Under the pieces are notes generated by a model. The model saw only the letters and a program-made list of their open reading frames with translations. It made no database searches and was not told the origin of the DNA. The position numbers and the translations under genes are program-made. A DNA stretch of 64,000 nucleotides from Lutispora sp003527145 (lineage in GTDB: Bacteria; Bacillota; Clostridia; Lutisporales; Lutisporaceae): assembly GCA_029983695.1 (NCBI GenBank), contig JASBZB010000005.1, positions 62,001 through 126,000 of the forward strand, read 5' to 3'. Positions 44,246 to 53,417 of the stretch are shown here, piece by piece. How positions within the stretch are numbered: the first letter of the stretch is position 1; the number at the start of each line of letters is the position of its first letter.

Positions 44246-46012
44246 CTATTCCTTATATTGCAGCAAATATAAATCGTAATACATGCCTTTTTTGTCCAGA
44301 AGCTCTTGATGCTTGCCCATTTCCCTTACTTTGCCCTTGTGCATGACGATAATCTTATCTGCATGCTGTATGGTGGAAAGCCTGTGGGCTATTATGATAT
44401 TGGTCCTGTCCTTTATAAGCTTCTTTATAGCATCCTGTATCAGCATTTCCGTCTCAGTATCGATATTGGAGGTAGCTTCGTCAAGCACCAATACAGAGGG
44501 GTTGAAGGCCAGCGCTCTTGCAAAGGCCAGCAGTTGTCTCTGCCCTGATGAGAGAGTAGCTCCTCTTTCCATTACTGTTTCTTCATACTTTCTGGGCAGC
44601 TTGTCGATAAAGGTTCCGGCATTTACGAAGCTTGCAACCTCTTTTACCTTTTCATCGGTTATATCCTCATTATTCAATCTTATATTCCCTTTTATATCTC
44701 CGGTAAAGAGGAAGACATCCTGAAGCACTACCCCGATTTGAGAACGAAGCTCGTATTTGTCTATTTCCTTGATATTTTTACCGTCTATAAGTATTTCGCC
44801 TTTCTGTATATCATAAAGCCTGGTGATAAGGCTTATTATTGAAGTTTTTCCTGCTCCTGTGGCACCTACGAAGGCTGCTGTTTCACCGGGATTGATGGTG
44901 AAGCTTACATCCCTTAAGACCCAATTCTCTCCTTCATAAGCGAACCAAACATTTTTAAACTCTATCTTGCCTGTGACCTTATCAAGGGGCAGAGCTTCAC
45001 TGGGGTTCTTGATGGTTTCCTCTTGGTCTAAAAGCAGGAAGATTCGCTCTGACGAAGCCATTGCAGACTGCAGGATATTGAATTTCTCGGTCAAGTCATT
45101 TATGGGCTTGAAAAACTGGTCGATATAATTTACAAAGGCAAAGAGAACTCCAAAGGGCACCTCACCTTGGAGGACCTTTCCTCCTCCATACCATATGAGA
45201 AGGGCTAAAGACAGCGAGTAGATGAGGTCCATGGAAGGCCTGAACACCGCAAATACGAAGAGCTCCCTCATGCTCGCCTTCCTGTGCTCATCATTTATAC
45301 CTACGAATTCATCATATTTATAATCTTCCCTGTTAAATATCTGGATGATCTTCATGCCTGAGATATTCTCGCTCAAGGTAGAATTTATCTTTGCCAGCTT
45401 CACTCTGACCAGCCTGTATGCTTTTCTGGACTCCACACGAAAAATGGCCGCGGACAAAAATATGAGAGGTATGGCAATAAAGCTTACCAAGGCGACCTTT
45501 GCATTCATCCTGAGCATGACGATTACGATTCCTATAAGGGTAAATATATCCTTAAAAAGATTTACGAGGACCGCAGTATACATTTCGTTGAGGCTTTCCA
45601 TATCGTTGCTGACCCTTGTAACAAGCCTGCCCACAGGATTTCTGTCATAGAAGGATAGGGAGAGTCTCAGCAAGTGTGAGAAGAGCTCCTGCCTCATATT
45701 GTATATGATCTTCTGTCCCGTATAATTCAGCAGGTAAACCTGGATATAGTTGAATACAAAACCTCCGGTGATGACAGCAAGAAAGAGCAGAGATATTTTT
45801 TCCAGCCCTGCCTTATTGCCTGCCGCTATGTAATCATCTATGGCCACTTTCATGAGATAGGGCCTGGCTAAATCAGTGAGAGTTATCAAAAGCAGCAGCA
45901 CGAAGCAAATGGAAATAAGTCCGGCAAAGGGCTTGGCATACTTTAACAGTCTTTTCATCAGCCGGGCGTCAAAGGCTTTTCCTAAGGCTTCTTCTTCATG
46001 AAAATTATTCAT
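44246..46012 (-). CDS. Heterodimeric ABC exporter subunit with complete ATPase motifs (BmrD/YheH-like)
   Basis: Six transmembrane helices (about 20-320) are fused to an ATPase domain with GATGAGKTS as Walker A near residue 372, and VLVLDEATSNIDTE as Walker B, keeping the catalytic Glu. The signature is LSSGQRQLL, one residue off the canonical LSGGQ. The gene follows its partner by 12 bases on the same strand. The pair should form a heterodimeric multidrug exporter of the BmrCD/TM287-288 type, with one consensus and one degenerate ATP site. Here this subunit contributes the Walker A/B of the site with intact Glu. Confidence 0.93.
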   Translation of the reverse strand: MNNFHEEEALGKAFDARLMKRLLKYAKPFAGLISICFVLLLLITLTDLARPYLMKVAIDDYIAAGNKAGLEKISLLFLAVITGGFVFNYIQVYLLNYTGQKIIYNMRQELFSHLLRLSLSFYDRNPVGRLVTRVSNDMESLNEMYTAVLVNLFKDIFTLIGIVIVMLRMNAKVALVSFIAIPLIFLSAAIFRVESRKAYRLVRVKLAKINSTLSENISGMKIIQIFNREDYKYDEFVGINDEHRKASMRELFVFAVFRPSMDLIYSLSLALLIWYGGGKVLQGEVPFGVLFAFVNYIDQFFKPINDLTEKFNILQSAMASSERIFLLLDQEETIKNPSEALPLDKVTGKIEFKNVWFAYEGENWVLRDVSFTINPGETAAFVGATGAGKTSIISLITRLYDIQKGEILIDGKNIKEIDKYELRSQIGVVLQDVFLFTGDIKGNIRLNNEDITDEKVKEVASFVNAGTFIDKLPRKYEETVMERGATLSSGQRQLLAFARALAFNPSVLVLDEATSNIDTETEMLIQDAIKKLIKDRTNIIIAHRLSTIQHADKIIVMHKGKVREMGKHQELLDKKGMYYDLYLLQYKE

Positions 46013-46024
46013 ATATTCTACCCC

Positions 46025-47776
46025 CTATTCCTCACCGGCTATTTTTTCTTCCAGCAGCTGCTTATGGTATATACTGCTGTAGTATCCCTTTATGGATACC
46101 AGGTAGTCGTGATTTCCTCTCTCGATTATCCTGCCTTCATCTAAAACGATGATCTCATCAGCATCCTTTACAGTAGATATCCTGTGAGCTATTATGATGC
46201 TTGTCCTGTCCTTGGTTACTTCCTTCAAATTCTTAAGTATTTTTTCTTCTGTCTTTGTATCCACGGCGGATAAGCAGTCGTCAAATATCATTATGCCGGG
46301 ATTCTTGGCAATGGCCCGAGCTATGGATATCCTCTGCTTCTGGCCTCCCGATAGGGTTATGCCCCTTTCTCCCAGCTGGGTTTCGAACTTCTGGGGAAAG
46401 TCCATGATATCGTCGTAGACGCTGGTTATTTTAGCAGCCTCCTCTACTTTTTCAAAGGGCAGGCTTTCGTCCGCGAAGGCTATATTTTCCTTTATAGTGC
46501 AGGAAAAAAGAAAATTGTCCTGAGGCACATAGCCGATCTTGCTTCTGAGAAGGTGGAAGGGCATCTGGTTTATATCATAGCCTCCCAATAAAAGTTTGCC
46601 TTTTTCTACATTATATAGTCTTAATATTAAATTGGCCAAAGTCGTCTTGCCGCTGCCCGTCTTTCCTATTATGGCGAGGGTCCTGCCTTTTTCCAGAGTT
46701 ATATTTATATCTCTGAGTGCGGGGATCTCTGCTCCAGGATAGGTAAAGGACAAATTCTTAAATTCTATGGCTTCTTCAAAATCATCAAGCTCCAAGGTGT
46801 TTTCATCATCAAATATTTCCGGCTCGGTGTCTAATATTTCATTGATCCTCAGGATAGAGGCAGTACCTCTTTGAAGTACGTTTATAACGTAGCCTACGGC
46901 CATCATAGGCCAGGTTAGGAGTCCCAAATAGGATATAAAGGTTACAAACTGTCCAAGGCTTATGGTCTTGTCTATTACAAGCACCCCGCCGTAATAGAGG
47001 GTGATGACGAAGCTTAAGGAGGCCATAAAGATTACCAGAGGGAACATGGCGCCCCATATCTTTATGAGATTCATGTTCTCATCAAGATTGTTTTTATTGG
47101 CATCTGCGAAGTTATTGATTTCCTTATCCTCCTGGACAAAGGATTTTATTACCCTTATGCCCGAAAAGCTCTCCTGAGCCTTATCCGTTAAGTTGGAAAA
47201 AGCCTCCTGAACCCTTTTGAACTTTCTCTGGATCACCTTGCCGAAAAAGGTGACGGTAAGGGCGACAAAGGGAAGAGGTATCAAGGCTACCAGTGTAAAT
47301 TTCATATCAACGGATACCATCATTATCATAATGGTGGAGAGGGTCAGGAATATGGCATCCGTGGCCATGACGACGCCCATTCCAAAGGCCATCCTGACGG
47401 CATTTATGTCATTGGTGGCATGGGCCATCAAATCTCCGGTTTTTTTATGGTGGAAATAATTAATAGAGAGTTTTTCCAAATGGGAGAACAATTTATTGCG
47501 CAGCCAGAATTCCAGATCCCTGGACGCCCCTATTATGAGCATCCTCCATATGTATCGAAAAACTGCTATAAAAACTGCAATCAATATTATTAAAAATACG
47601 TAAAAATATATCTGCTTCATGGATAGGGTGTGGGAACCAAGGGAATCCGTGATATGACCAAGAAGCTTGGGGGTCACAAGCTGAAGACCGTCGACAAATA
47701 GGAGGACAAATACACCAAGCATGTATCTCCACTTGTTTGCCCGGAAGAATTCCTCCATATGTCTGAATTTGTTCAT
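46025..47776 (-). CDS. Heterodimeric ABC exporter subunit with degenerate Walker B (BmrC/YheI-like)
   Basis: The domain order is the same: six transmembrane helices, then an ATPase with GKTGSGKTT and LSGGQKQRI. Walker B reads IMIFDDCLSAVD, with Asp in place of the catalytic Glu. In the BmrCD and TM287-288 pairs the same change marks the degenerate, slowly hydrolysing site, so this is expected and does not indicate decay. It is the first gene of the two-gene operon. Its 230-base upstream region contains no obvious attenuator of the bmrB type. Confidence 0.93.
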   Translation of the reverse strand: MNKFRHMEEFFRANKWRYMLGVFVLLFVDGLQLVTPKLLGHITDSLGSHTLSMKQIYFYVFLIILIAVFIAVFRYIWRMLIIGASRDLEFWLRNKLFSHLEKLSINYFHHKKTGDLMAHATNDINAVRMAFGMGVVMATDAIFLTLSTIMIMMVSVDMKFTLVALIPLPFVALTVTFFGKVIQRKFKRVQEAFSNLTDKAQESFSGIRVIKSFVQEDKEINNFADANKNNLDENMNLIKIWGAMFPLVIFMASLSFVITLYYGGVLVIDKTISLGQFVTFISYLGLLTWPMMAVGYVINVLQRGTASILRINEILDTEPEIFDDENTLELDDFEEAIEFKNLSFTYPGAEIPALRDINITLEKGRTLAIIGKTGSGKTTLANLILRLYNVEKGKLLLGGYDINQMPFHLLRSKIGYVPQDNFLFSCTIKENIAFADESLPFEKVEEAAKITSVYDDIMDFPQKFETQLGERGITLSGGQKQRISIARAIAKNPGIMIFDDCLSAVDTKTEEKILKNLKEVTKDRTSIIIAHRISTVKDADEIIVLDEGRIIERGNHDYLVSIKGYYSSIYHKQLLEEKIAGEE

Positions 47777-48008
47777 GTTATCCCTCCTGTTATTGAACGA
47801 GATTACATTCAGTGATAAAACTCATAATCATAGACTATCACAAAAATGGTTAGATTTACAGTGAATTTTATAGACATGAAACTTATGGGATGTATAGAAA
47901 AAGAGGGAGGGTTATGGTAATATTTGATATATGGCGGGGAAATAAAGCATGGGAAAAGCATTTTAATATGCTGATATAAATATTATAGACTAGAATAGAA
48001 AGTGGGGT

Positions 48009-48719
48009 ATGAATATGTGGACAAGAAAAGAGCTTAAGGATAGAGCAAAGGCAGTGCTCAAAGGAAACTATTGGAAAGCATTTTTGATCAGCTTGGTTAT
48101 CTATCTTGCAGGAGGCGAAGGTGGCGGGGGAGGAAGCTCGGGCAGGAGCAGCTATAATAACTACAGAAACTCGGGAGGCCCTATGCCCTTTGATCTACCA
48201 ACTTTTTTCGCAATTTTTGGTGTCATGGTGATCTTGATCATATTATCCTTGATTGTCCTGCGCATTTTTTTAGGGTATTCGCTGGAAGTAGGAGGCAGGA
48301 GATATTTTATCAAATCTGCCCGGTACGAAGACAGCAGCGGTTGTTTTAAATATGCCTTTGACAGGGAAAACTATATGGGTATAATAAAGGCAATGCTGCT
48401 AAGGGGCGTTCAGAACTTTCTATGGTATCTGCTGCTGATAATACCAGGTATTATAAAATCCTACGAGTATTCAATGGCACCTTATATACTGGCTGAAAAC
48501 CCTAATATAGGAGCCCAAGAGGCAATAAAACTCAGCCGGGATATGACTGAAGGCCATAAATTAGATATGTTTGTACTGGATCTGTCCTTCATCGGATGGT
48601 ATTTGCTGGGGGCATTGCTTTTTGGCATAGGGGTGATTTTTGTAACGCCCTATGCAAATGCTACAAAGGCTGAACTTTATATGGTTCTTCGGCAAGGACC
48701 GATGGAAGAAGCAGCCTAG
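48009..48719 (+). CDS. DUF975 family membrane protein
   Basis: DUF975 proteins are small polytopic membrane proteins of unknown function common in Firmicutes. The N-terminus (WTRKELKDRAKAVLKGNYWKAFLIS) and the later SYEYSMAPYILAENPNIGAQEAIKLSRDMTEGHKLDMF are diagnostic. There are about five helices. A low-complexity Gly/Ser loop, GGEGGGGGSSGRSS near residues 37-50, lies between the first two. Start is either ATG at 48009 or the ATG two codons later. It stands alone. Confidence 0.88.
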   Translation: MNMWTRKELKDRAKAVLKGNYWKAFLISLVIYLAGGEGGGGGSSGRSSYNNYRNSGGPMPFDLPTFFAIFGVMVILIILSLIVLRIFLGYSLEVGGRRYFIKSARYEDSSGCFKYAFDRENYMGIIKAMLLRGVQNFLWYLLLIIPGIIKSYEYSMAPYILAENPNIGAQEAIKLSRDMTEGHKLDMFVLDLSFIGWYLLGALLFGIGVIFVTPYANATKAELYMVLRQGPMEEAA

Positions 48720-48773
48720 CACTGAATAAGGCCTCCTTCAAGAGAAGGTACGGTTAATACAAAAGAAAGTGAG

Positions 48774-49274
48774 TTGAATCCGAAAATGGAAGCACAGCAA
48801 AAGGTCTATGAAAAATTGACTGCTATGGGCATCAGATATGAGGTTATCAACCATCCTGCGGTCTATACCATTGAAGAAATGGAAAATCTGGGCATAACCG
48901 ATAAGGTTGAAGTATGCAAAAATCTTTTTGTCAGAGATGCAAAGGGGAAAAAGCATTATCTCATTATTCTTCGCAATGATAAGAGAGCAGATCTTAGCAA
49001 TATTGCGGCACAAATAGGAAGCACAAAGCTGAGCTTTGCATCAGAGGAAAGGCTTGAGAAATATCTTGGGCTGAAAAAAGGCGCAGTTTCACCTTTAGGA
49101 ATAATCAACGATGCTGCTCATGAGGTAGAGGTTGTTTTTGACAAGGATTTAGTAGGCAAAGCAAATCTGGGAGTACATCCTAACGATAATACCGCTACAG
49201 TGATGCTATCCTATGAGGACCTTAAGCGGGTTGTCTCTGAAAACGGAAACGAGATCACATTTGTCAATATATAG
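48774..49274 (+). CDS. YbaK/ProX-type aminoacyl-tRNA deacylase
   Basis: Freestanding editing proteins of this fold hydrolyse mischarged Ala-tRNA(Pro) or Cys-tRNA(Pro). The 166-residue sequence has the family residues NHPAVYTIEEME near 24, VCKNLFVRDAKGKKHYLIILRNDKRADL with the conserved Lys near 45, and LGLKKGAVSPLGIIND near 100. ANLGVHPNDNTATV lies near the end. This arrangement is closest to ProX/PrdX. A TTG start at 48774 is taken; the ATG four codons later is possible. It lies downstream of DUF975 with a 54-base gap. Confidence 0.88.
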   Translation: MNPKMEAQQKVYEKLTAMGIRYEVINHPAVYTIEEMENLGITDKVEVCKNLFVRDAKGKKHYLIILRNDKRADLSNIAAQIGSTKLSFASEERLEKYLGLKKGAVSPLGIINDAAHEVEVVFDKDLVGKANLGVHPNDNTATVMLSYEDLKRVVSENGNEITFVNI

Positions 49275-49305
49275 CAGGAGCGGCTCATAACCGTTCCTAT
49301 ATATA

Positions 49306-49334
49306 TTGACAGTATGGAAAATATATGCAATAAT
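49306..49334 (+). promoter_or_regulatory. Promoter feeding the structured leader at 49343
   Basis: TTGACA (49306-49311), a 17-base spacer and AATAAT (49329-49334) predict a start near 49341. The transcript would begin just before the AGTGA segment of the leader. Confidence 0.65.
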
Positions 49335-49342
49335 ACATAAAA

Positions 49343-49460
49343 AGTGAGTATGCTTGAGCACAAGCTTGCGAGCAGCATAGGGATTGCGGCAATCCTACAC
49401 GAACGGATATAAACCCTTCGGAGTCACTCTTGGGAGTGATTTTGCGGGGTTTTTTATTTT
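49343..49460 (+). promoter_or_regulatory. Candidate riboswitch/attenuator leader of the acetyltransferase gene
   Basis: The leader contains a multibranched element in which TATGCT pairs with AGCATA around two small hairpins (CTTG/CAAG and GCT/AGC). GGATTG/CAATCC follows, then a TCACTC/GAGTGA hairpin within an AAACCC...GGGGTTT outer stem, ending TTTTTTATTTT. AGTGA at the very 5' end can pair with the TCACT of the terminator stem, giving two exclusive structures. That is the architecture of a transcription-terminating riboswitch. I could not match it to a known class. AGGAGG of the gene follows directly. Confidence 0.6.
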
Positions 49461-49474
49461 AGGAGGTGGCGAAG

Positions 49475-50296
49475 ATGATCAGATTACTTACACAGTCTGA
49501 CAAGCAAATTATTATGGAGTATCTTGGGAGAAACGAAATCGGCACATCATTTTTATATGCCAATATTGTTGAGTTCGGCGTAGATAACAAACGGGATATA
49601 AGAAGGTGTGCAGATTATTATGGGTTCTTTGAGGGTGAAGAGCTGAAAGGCATCCTGCCCTTCTATAATCTTGGAAGCTGCATACCCCATTATGAGACGG
49701 AAGCTGCGGTGCCCTTATTTGCAGGAATCATGCGGGAGAGAAGCTTTAAATTTTTACTGGGTATGCGTGAAATTGTAAAGCCTTTATATGACGAAATCGA
49801 GGCTTATAAAGAGATTCAGGCATATGATGAAAGTGCTTATTTTGTAAATAAGAGCTTTAAGCCTTATGTATTGGATGGGATAAACTTTATTGATGCGAGA
49901 GGAGCAGGCAATGATGCGGTAGTCGATTTCGTTATAAATGCCCGCGAAAAGGGATTCAATGAGATCATGACAAGAGAGGATGCCATAAAATCTTTGGTGC
50001 AAAGGAGCGAAGAAGAGGATTTTATCATTGCAGTAAAGGCCGGCGAGATGGTCGCTCAAGCCTGCATTCAGACTTATACTCCGGGCATAAGCCAGATTGG
50101 AAGCGTCTATACCCCTGAAGAGGAGAGAGGCAAAGGATACTGCAAAGCAGTCGTATCTGAAATATGCAGGAGAATAATAGGCAAGGGCAAAATGCCCACT
50201 CTTTCCGTCAAAAAGAATAATACACCTGCTGTCAGAGCATATAATGCATTAGGGTTTGAACATTACGATGATTATCTGATCGTCAGGTGCAAATAG
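49475..50296 (+). CDS. GNAT family N-acetyltransferase, attenuator-controlled
   Basis: The 273-residue protein has a divergent N-terminal domain and a C-terminal GNAT domain. The latter has motif A at QIGSVYTPEEERGKGYCKAVVSEI (about residues 208-231), followed by LSVKKNNTPAVRAYNALGF (motif B). The start at 49475 has AGGAGG eight bases upstream; the GTG at 49466 overlaps that site. The structured, terminator-bearing leader directly ahead suggests its expression is controlled by a metabolite or by translation. Substrate unknown. Confidence 0.85.
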   Translation: MIRLLTQSDKQIIMEYLGRNEIGTSFLYANIVEFGVDNKRDIRRCADYYGFFEGEELKGILPFYNLGSCIPHYETEAAVPLFAGIMRERSFKFLLGMREIVKPLYDEIEAYKEIQAYDESAYFVNKSFKPYVLDGINFIDARGAGNDAVVDFVINAREKGFNEIMTREDAIKSLVQRSEEEDFIIAVKAGEMVAQACIQTYTPGISQIGSVYTPEEERGKGYCKAVVSEICRRIIGKGKMPTLSVKKNNTPAVRAYNALGFEHYDDYLIVRCK

Positions 50297-50322
50297 GCAA
50301 ACAGCCTTTGGGCGTTGCTATA

Positions 50323-50601
50323 ATGGAGGTGATAGATATAGAAGCGTTTATTATGGTGGTATTGCTTATAGTGAATATACCTCTGTATAAAATTATTTTT
50401 AAGGTCATGTTCAGAGATTCCGACGATTTCAAAGAGTCGGTCAGATACTCATTTACTCCTGATCTTTTTTCGCTGTTCAGAGGCCAGTATTGGAAGGATC
50501 AGATTGGAGAAGCAAAACTGTCATTTTTCATTATTGCATGTATAGCGGCTGTTGCCTTTGAGTATTTGATCATCAAGTCTGTTATTGGCATATTAGTTTA
50601 G
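50323..50601 (+). CDS. Small membrane protein, unassigned
   Basis: A frame of 92 codons overlaps nothing downstream and begins 27 bases after the acetyltransferase stop. It has two hydrophobic helices (near residues 9-25 and 68-88) flanking a polar, aromatic-rich middle (RYSFTPDLFSLFRGQYWKD). GGAGGTGA overlaps the ATG at 50323 itself. A downstream ATG at 50353 or a non-ATG start is therefore possible. I do not recognise the family. It may be cotranscribed with the acetyltransferase. Confidence 0.5.
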   Translation: MEVIDIEAFIMVVLLIVNIPLYKIIFKVMFRDSDDFKESVRYSFTPDLFSLFRGQYWKDQIGEAKLSFFIIACIAAVAFEYLIIKSVIGILV

Positions 50602-50666
50602 CAGAGTTTTCATAGGGGCTTCGCAGGCAGTACAGTAGACTTATAACTTGTGAGGAGGCATATATT

Positions 50667-51572
50667 ATGGAAATAAAATTCAGAAGATATCAAAGTGATG
50701 ACTTTGATAGGATGCATTCCTTTTTTATCAACAGCAATCATAAGCTGGGATATATCAGAAACTGGACCTTTGATAGGATGAATTTTTCACCATGCTTCGG
50801 ACAGATTATGCACGACTACACTGAGCACTGGCCCGATGAAATAGGCATATGGGAATATGAAAATGGGGAAATAGCGGCTATCGTTTGTTCGGAGGGTGAG
50901 GAAAACGGAATAGTTTTTATCAATATTGACAGATTCGACCTGCCGAGGGATTTCTACAGGGAGTTGTTCGAGTTTGGGGAAGAAAACATATCCATAATGG
51001 ATGGCCCAAACAAAACGGTGTGGGTGGAAATCCCCGAGAATGACCCATTGGAAGCTATAGCAAAGGAGAGAGGCTATAGCATAGATTATTCTCTGGCATT
51101 TAATATTCTGAAGATGGAAAATGAATTTGATGTCAGCATTCCGGAGGGCTTTAGGATCACAACCTATAACGAAACTACGGCAGAACAAAAAGCCATTGCT
51201 CATGCCAGGGCCTTCGGATATATAGACGAACCCATCTATGTAGAGCGCTCCAAGAAAGCTTTCGAGGCATTGGCTGCCGCAAAGGACTTCTATCCTGAAT
51301 ACGGTGTGTTTATTGTCGCACCGGATGGGAAAATTGCTTCTTTCTGCTGCGTATGGTATGACGAGCTTAATAAATATGTCTCACCTGAGCCAGTGGGGAC
51401 AATACCTGAATATCAGAAATTAGGACTTGGGCAGGCAGCAGTCTATGAGGCACTGAACCGGGTTAAAAGGCTTGGTGCTCAATATGCTATCATGGATTCC
51501 AACAAAGAGTTCTATAAAAGAGTAGGCTTTGTTACAGTAACTAAAATAAACTACTGGAGCAAGGTTCTATAA
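50667..51572 (+). CDS. Two-domain GNAT N-acetyltransferase
   Basis: The 301-residue protein carries two GNAT-like halves. The second has the CoA-binding motif EPVGTIPEYQKLGLGQAAVYEAL near residues 245-267 and a typical motif B (YAIMDSNKEFYKRVGF). The N-terminal half (IKFRRYQSDDFDRMHSFF) keeps the fold but lacks a convincing motif A. The gene has TGAGGAGG before the ATG and is separated from its neighbours by gaps. Substrate unknown. Confidence 0.85.
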   Translation: MEIKFRRYQSDDFDRMHSFFINSNHKLGYIRNWTFDRMNFSPCFGQIMHDYTEHWPDEIGIWEYENGEIAAIVCSEGEENGIVFINIDRFDLPRDFYRELFEFGEENISIMDGPNKTVWVEIPENDPLEAIAKERGYSIDYSLAFNILKMENEFDVSIPEGFRITTYNETTAEQKAIAHARAFGYIDEPIYVERSKKAFEALAAAKDFYPEYGVFIVAPDGKIASFCCVWYDELNKYVSPEPVGTIPEYQKLGLGQAAVYEALNRVKRLGAQYAIMDSNKEFYKRVGFVTVTKINYWSKVL

Positions 51573-51612
51573 ACTAATCCAACATATTGGACTGAAGGGG
51601 GAAGAAAAAGAA

Positions 51613-52971
51613 TTGAGAAGGACAGGCATTATAAGCGTTGTAATATTGACGATCGGGATGCTTGCTCTATATGGCTGCAGTGTAAAAACTTCAGGAAGCA
51701 ATGAAGATTTCTCCAAAAAAGCGGATGAGTATATAGCGGCTTTGAATAATCTTTGCACCCGTGAGAGAATTCACGGGAATATCTTAGTAGCCAAAGGGGG
51801 AGAAATATTATTCAGCAAAGGATATGGGAAGGCAGATTATGATAAGAATATTGAGCTCACCGAGGATACAATCTTTCTGATAGGCTCCAACACCAAGCCC
51901 ATTACAGCCTTGGCTATTATGCAGCTGGAGGAAAAGGGCATGCTGAAGCTCAGCGACCCTGTATCGAAATATATCCCTTCTCAGACTGAAGGAGACAAAA
52001 TAACTATAGAGCATTTGCTGACCCACACTTCAGGCATAAAGAGGGACGCCGAAATCAATTTTCATGAACCTGTTTCCCGGGATGAGTTGATTAATAAAAT
52101 CGCATCCCAAGCCCTTGACTTTGAACCTGGTACAGGATATGAATACAGCAACGGAGCCTTCAGCCTATTAGCCTGTATAATTGAAAAAGTGTCCGGAGAG
52201 ACCTACGAAGAGTATTTAAAGAAGAATATTTTTGAGCCTGTCGGTATGAAAAATACCGGTGCCGCAGCTTCTAATGCTGAATTTCCTCATATGGCCTCCG
52301 GCTATAAGATTTTTGATTCTCATATTGAAAAGGTCACCTCAACAATATATGATGTTTCCGCATTTTTAGGCTCAGGAAATATTTACTCTACCACTAAGGA
52401 TCTGTATTTATTGTACAAGGCCCTTAACGGTGACATAGTTATAAAAAAGGAAACCATTGAAAGAATGTATGCTCACGGCTACGGATTGGGAGTGGGAGAA
52501 CTGAATGGACACAAATGGATGGGCTATAATGGGCTTTTAGACAATGGATATTCATCTACAGTAATGAGATTTCCTGACGAAGAGCTAACAGTCATATCGT
52601 TGATGAATGTGAGCAATAAAGATAATATAAACCTTAATATGGCTCAAGTCCTATCTTTCATGGCTTTGGGCGAAAAGTACGATTTGCCTGTGAAAAGAGA
52701 AAAAATACAATTAGACAAAGAGAACCTGGAGAGATTAAGCGGAAGGTATCTGCTTGACAACGGAAATGTCATGACTGTAAGAAGAGAAGCCAATCATCTT
52801 GTTTTGGAGCCTTCAGCAATTAAAAATATACTTATACCATACTCGGAAACTGAATTCTACACGATGGGAAGCGAATATAGATTGATTAAATTCAATATAG
52901 ATGCAGAGGGAAAGGTTGAAGGCTTGAATTACAAGGAATGTGTTTATGAAGTAAAAGGTAAAAGGATGTAA
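51613..52971 (+). CDS. Class C beta-lactamase-like serine hydrolase, lipoprotein
   Basis: The signal sequence ends LALYGC near residue 22, suggesting a lipid-anchored exported protein. The serine hydrolase core has the nucleophile SNTK near residue 94 (SxxK), YSN near 180 (YxN), and a GLGVGE/HKWMGYNG segment standing for the third motif. The C-terminal 100 residues form an extra beta domain. Proteins of this type are peptidases or esterases acting on wall peptides, rarely true beta-lactamases. Translation starts at a TTG with GGGGGAAG upstream. It is transcribed alone. Confidence 0.85.
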   Translation: MRRTGIISVVILTIGMLALYGCSVKTSGSNEDFSKKADEYIAALNNLCTRERIHGNILVAKGGEILFSKGYGKADYDKNIELTEDTIFLIGSNTKPITALAIMQLEEKGMLKLSDPVSKYIPSQTEGDKITIEHLLTHTSGIKRDAEINFHEPVSRDELINKIASQALDFEPGTGYEYSNGAFSLLACIIEKVSGETYEEYLKKNIFEPVGMKNTGAAASNAEFPHMASGYKIFDSHIEKVTSTIYDVSAFLGSGNIYSTTKDLYLLYKALNGDIVIKKETIERMYAHGYGLGVGELNGHKWMGYNGLLDNGYSSTVMRFPDEELTVISLMNVSNKDNINLNMAQVLSFMALGEKYDLPVKREKIQLDKENLERLSGRYLLDNGNVMTVRREANHLVLEPSAIKNILIPYSETEFYTMGSEYRLIKFNIDAEGKVEGLNYKECVYEVKGKRM

Positions 52972-53078
52972 TTACGCCATAGCATTAGAATATATACCCA
53001 TTGCCATAGCCTCCGGCATCATGTCGAAGGCTTCCTGTATTCCTAATATAATAAGCATATTAATGTAGAATAACATTT

Positions 53079-53125
53079 ATATTGTATATTTATATTGTAG
53101 ATAATACAATATAAATATACAATAT
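53079..53125. promoter_or_regulatory. 21-base perfect palindrome ahead of the toxin-antitoxin genes
   Basis: Positions 53079-53099 and 53105-53125 are exact inverted repeats, separated by GATAA, and consist almost only of A and T. The repeat lies 20 bases before the antitoxin ATG. Ribbon-helix-helix antitoxins bind tandem or inverted AT-rich operators at this place, so autoregulation is likely. Confidence 0.75.
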
Positions 53126-53144
53126 GATTTTGGAGTGTGGTAGT

Positions 53145-53417
53145 ATGGCTGCAAAAGTGAAGAATTACACATTTTCACTGCCTGTAGAAATGATTGATAA
53201 GGTGAGAGAATATGCGGATGATAATTACATTGCTTCGGTAAATGCAGGTGTGAAGGAAGCTATTGAAGAATATTTAATGAGATTGGAAAAGGAAAAATTA
53301 ATAAAAGAAATAACAGAAGCATCTAAGGATCCTTTGTTTTTGAAAGATATAGAAGAATGCATACATGATTTTGAAACCTCTGATGCTGAGACGGCAAGGA
53401 GGGTTACTGATTGGTAA
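53145..53417 (+). CDS. Ribbon-helix-helix antitoxin of a MazEF-type module
   Basis: The 90-residue protein starts MAAKVKNYTFSLPVEMIDKVREYA, a beta strand followed by two helices, as expected for a ribbon-helix-helix DNA-binding fold. The acidic C-terminal region (ITEASKDPLFLKDIEECIHDFE) probably wraps the toxin. ATG at 53145 has GGAG nine bases upstream and is preferred to the longer in-frame start. It overlaps the toxin gene by seven bases. Confidence 0.85.
   Translation: MAAKVKNYTFSLPVEMIDKVREYADDNYIASVNAGVKEAIEEYLMRLEKEKLIKEITEASKDPLFLKDIEECIHDFETSDAETARRVTDW

Noticed and set aside
46025..46080. Walker B Asp in the ABC exporter seen as a sign of decay
   Set aside because: Heterodimeric exporters of the BmrCD/TM287-288 type normally have this change in one subunit, and the partner keeps its Glu.
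52972..53050. Minus-strand protein-like stretch (EAFDMMPEAMAMGIYSNAMA)
   Set aside because: It is short, without start or ribosome site, and I could not place it. It may be debris next to the toxin-antitoxin genes.
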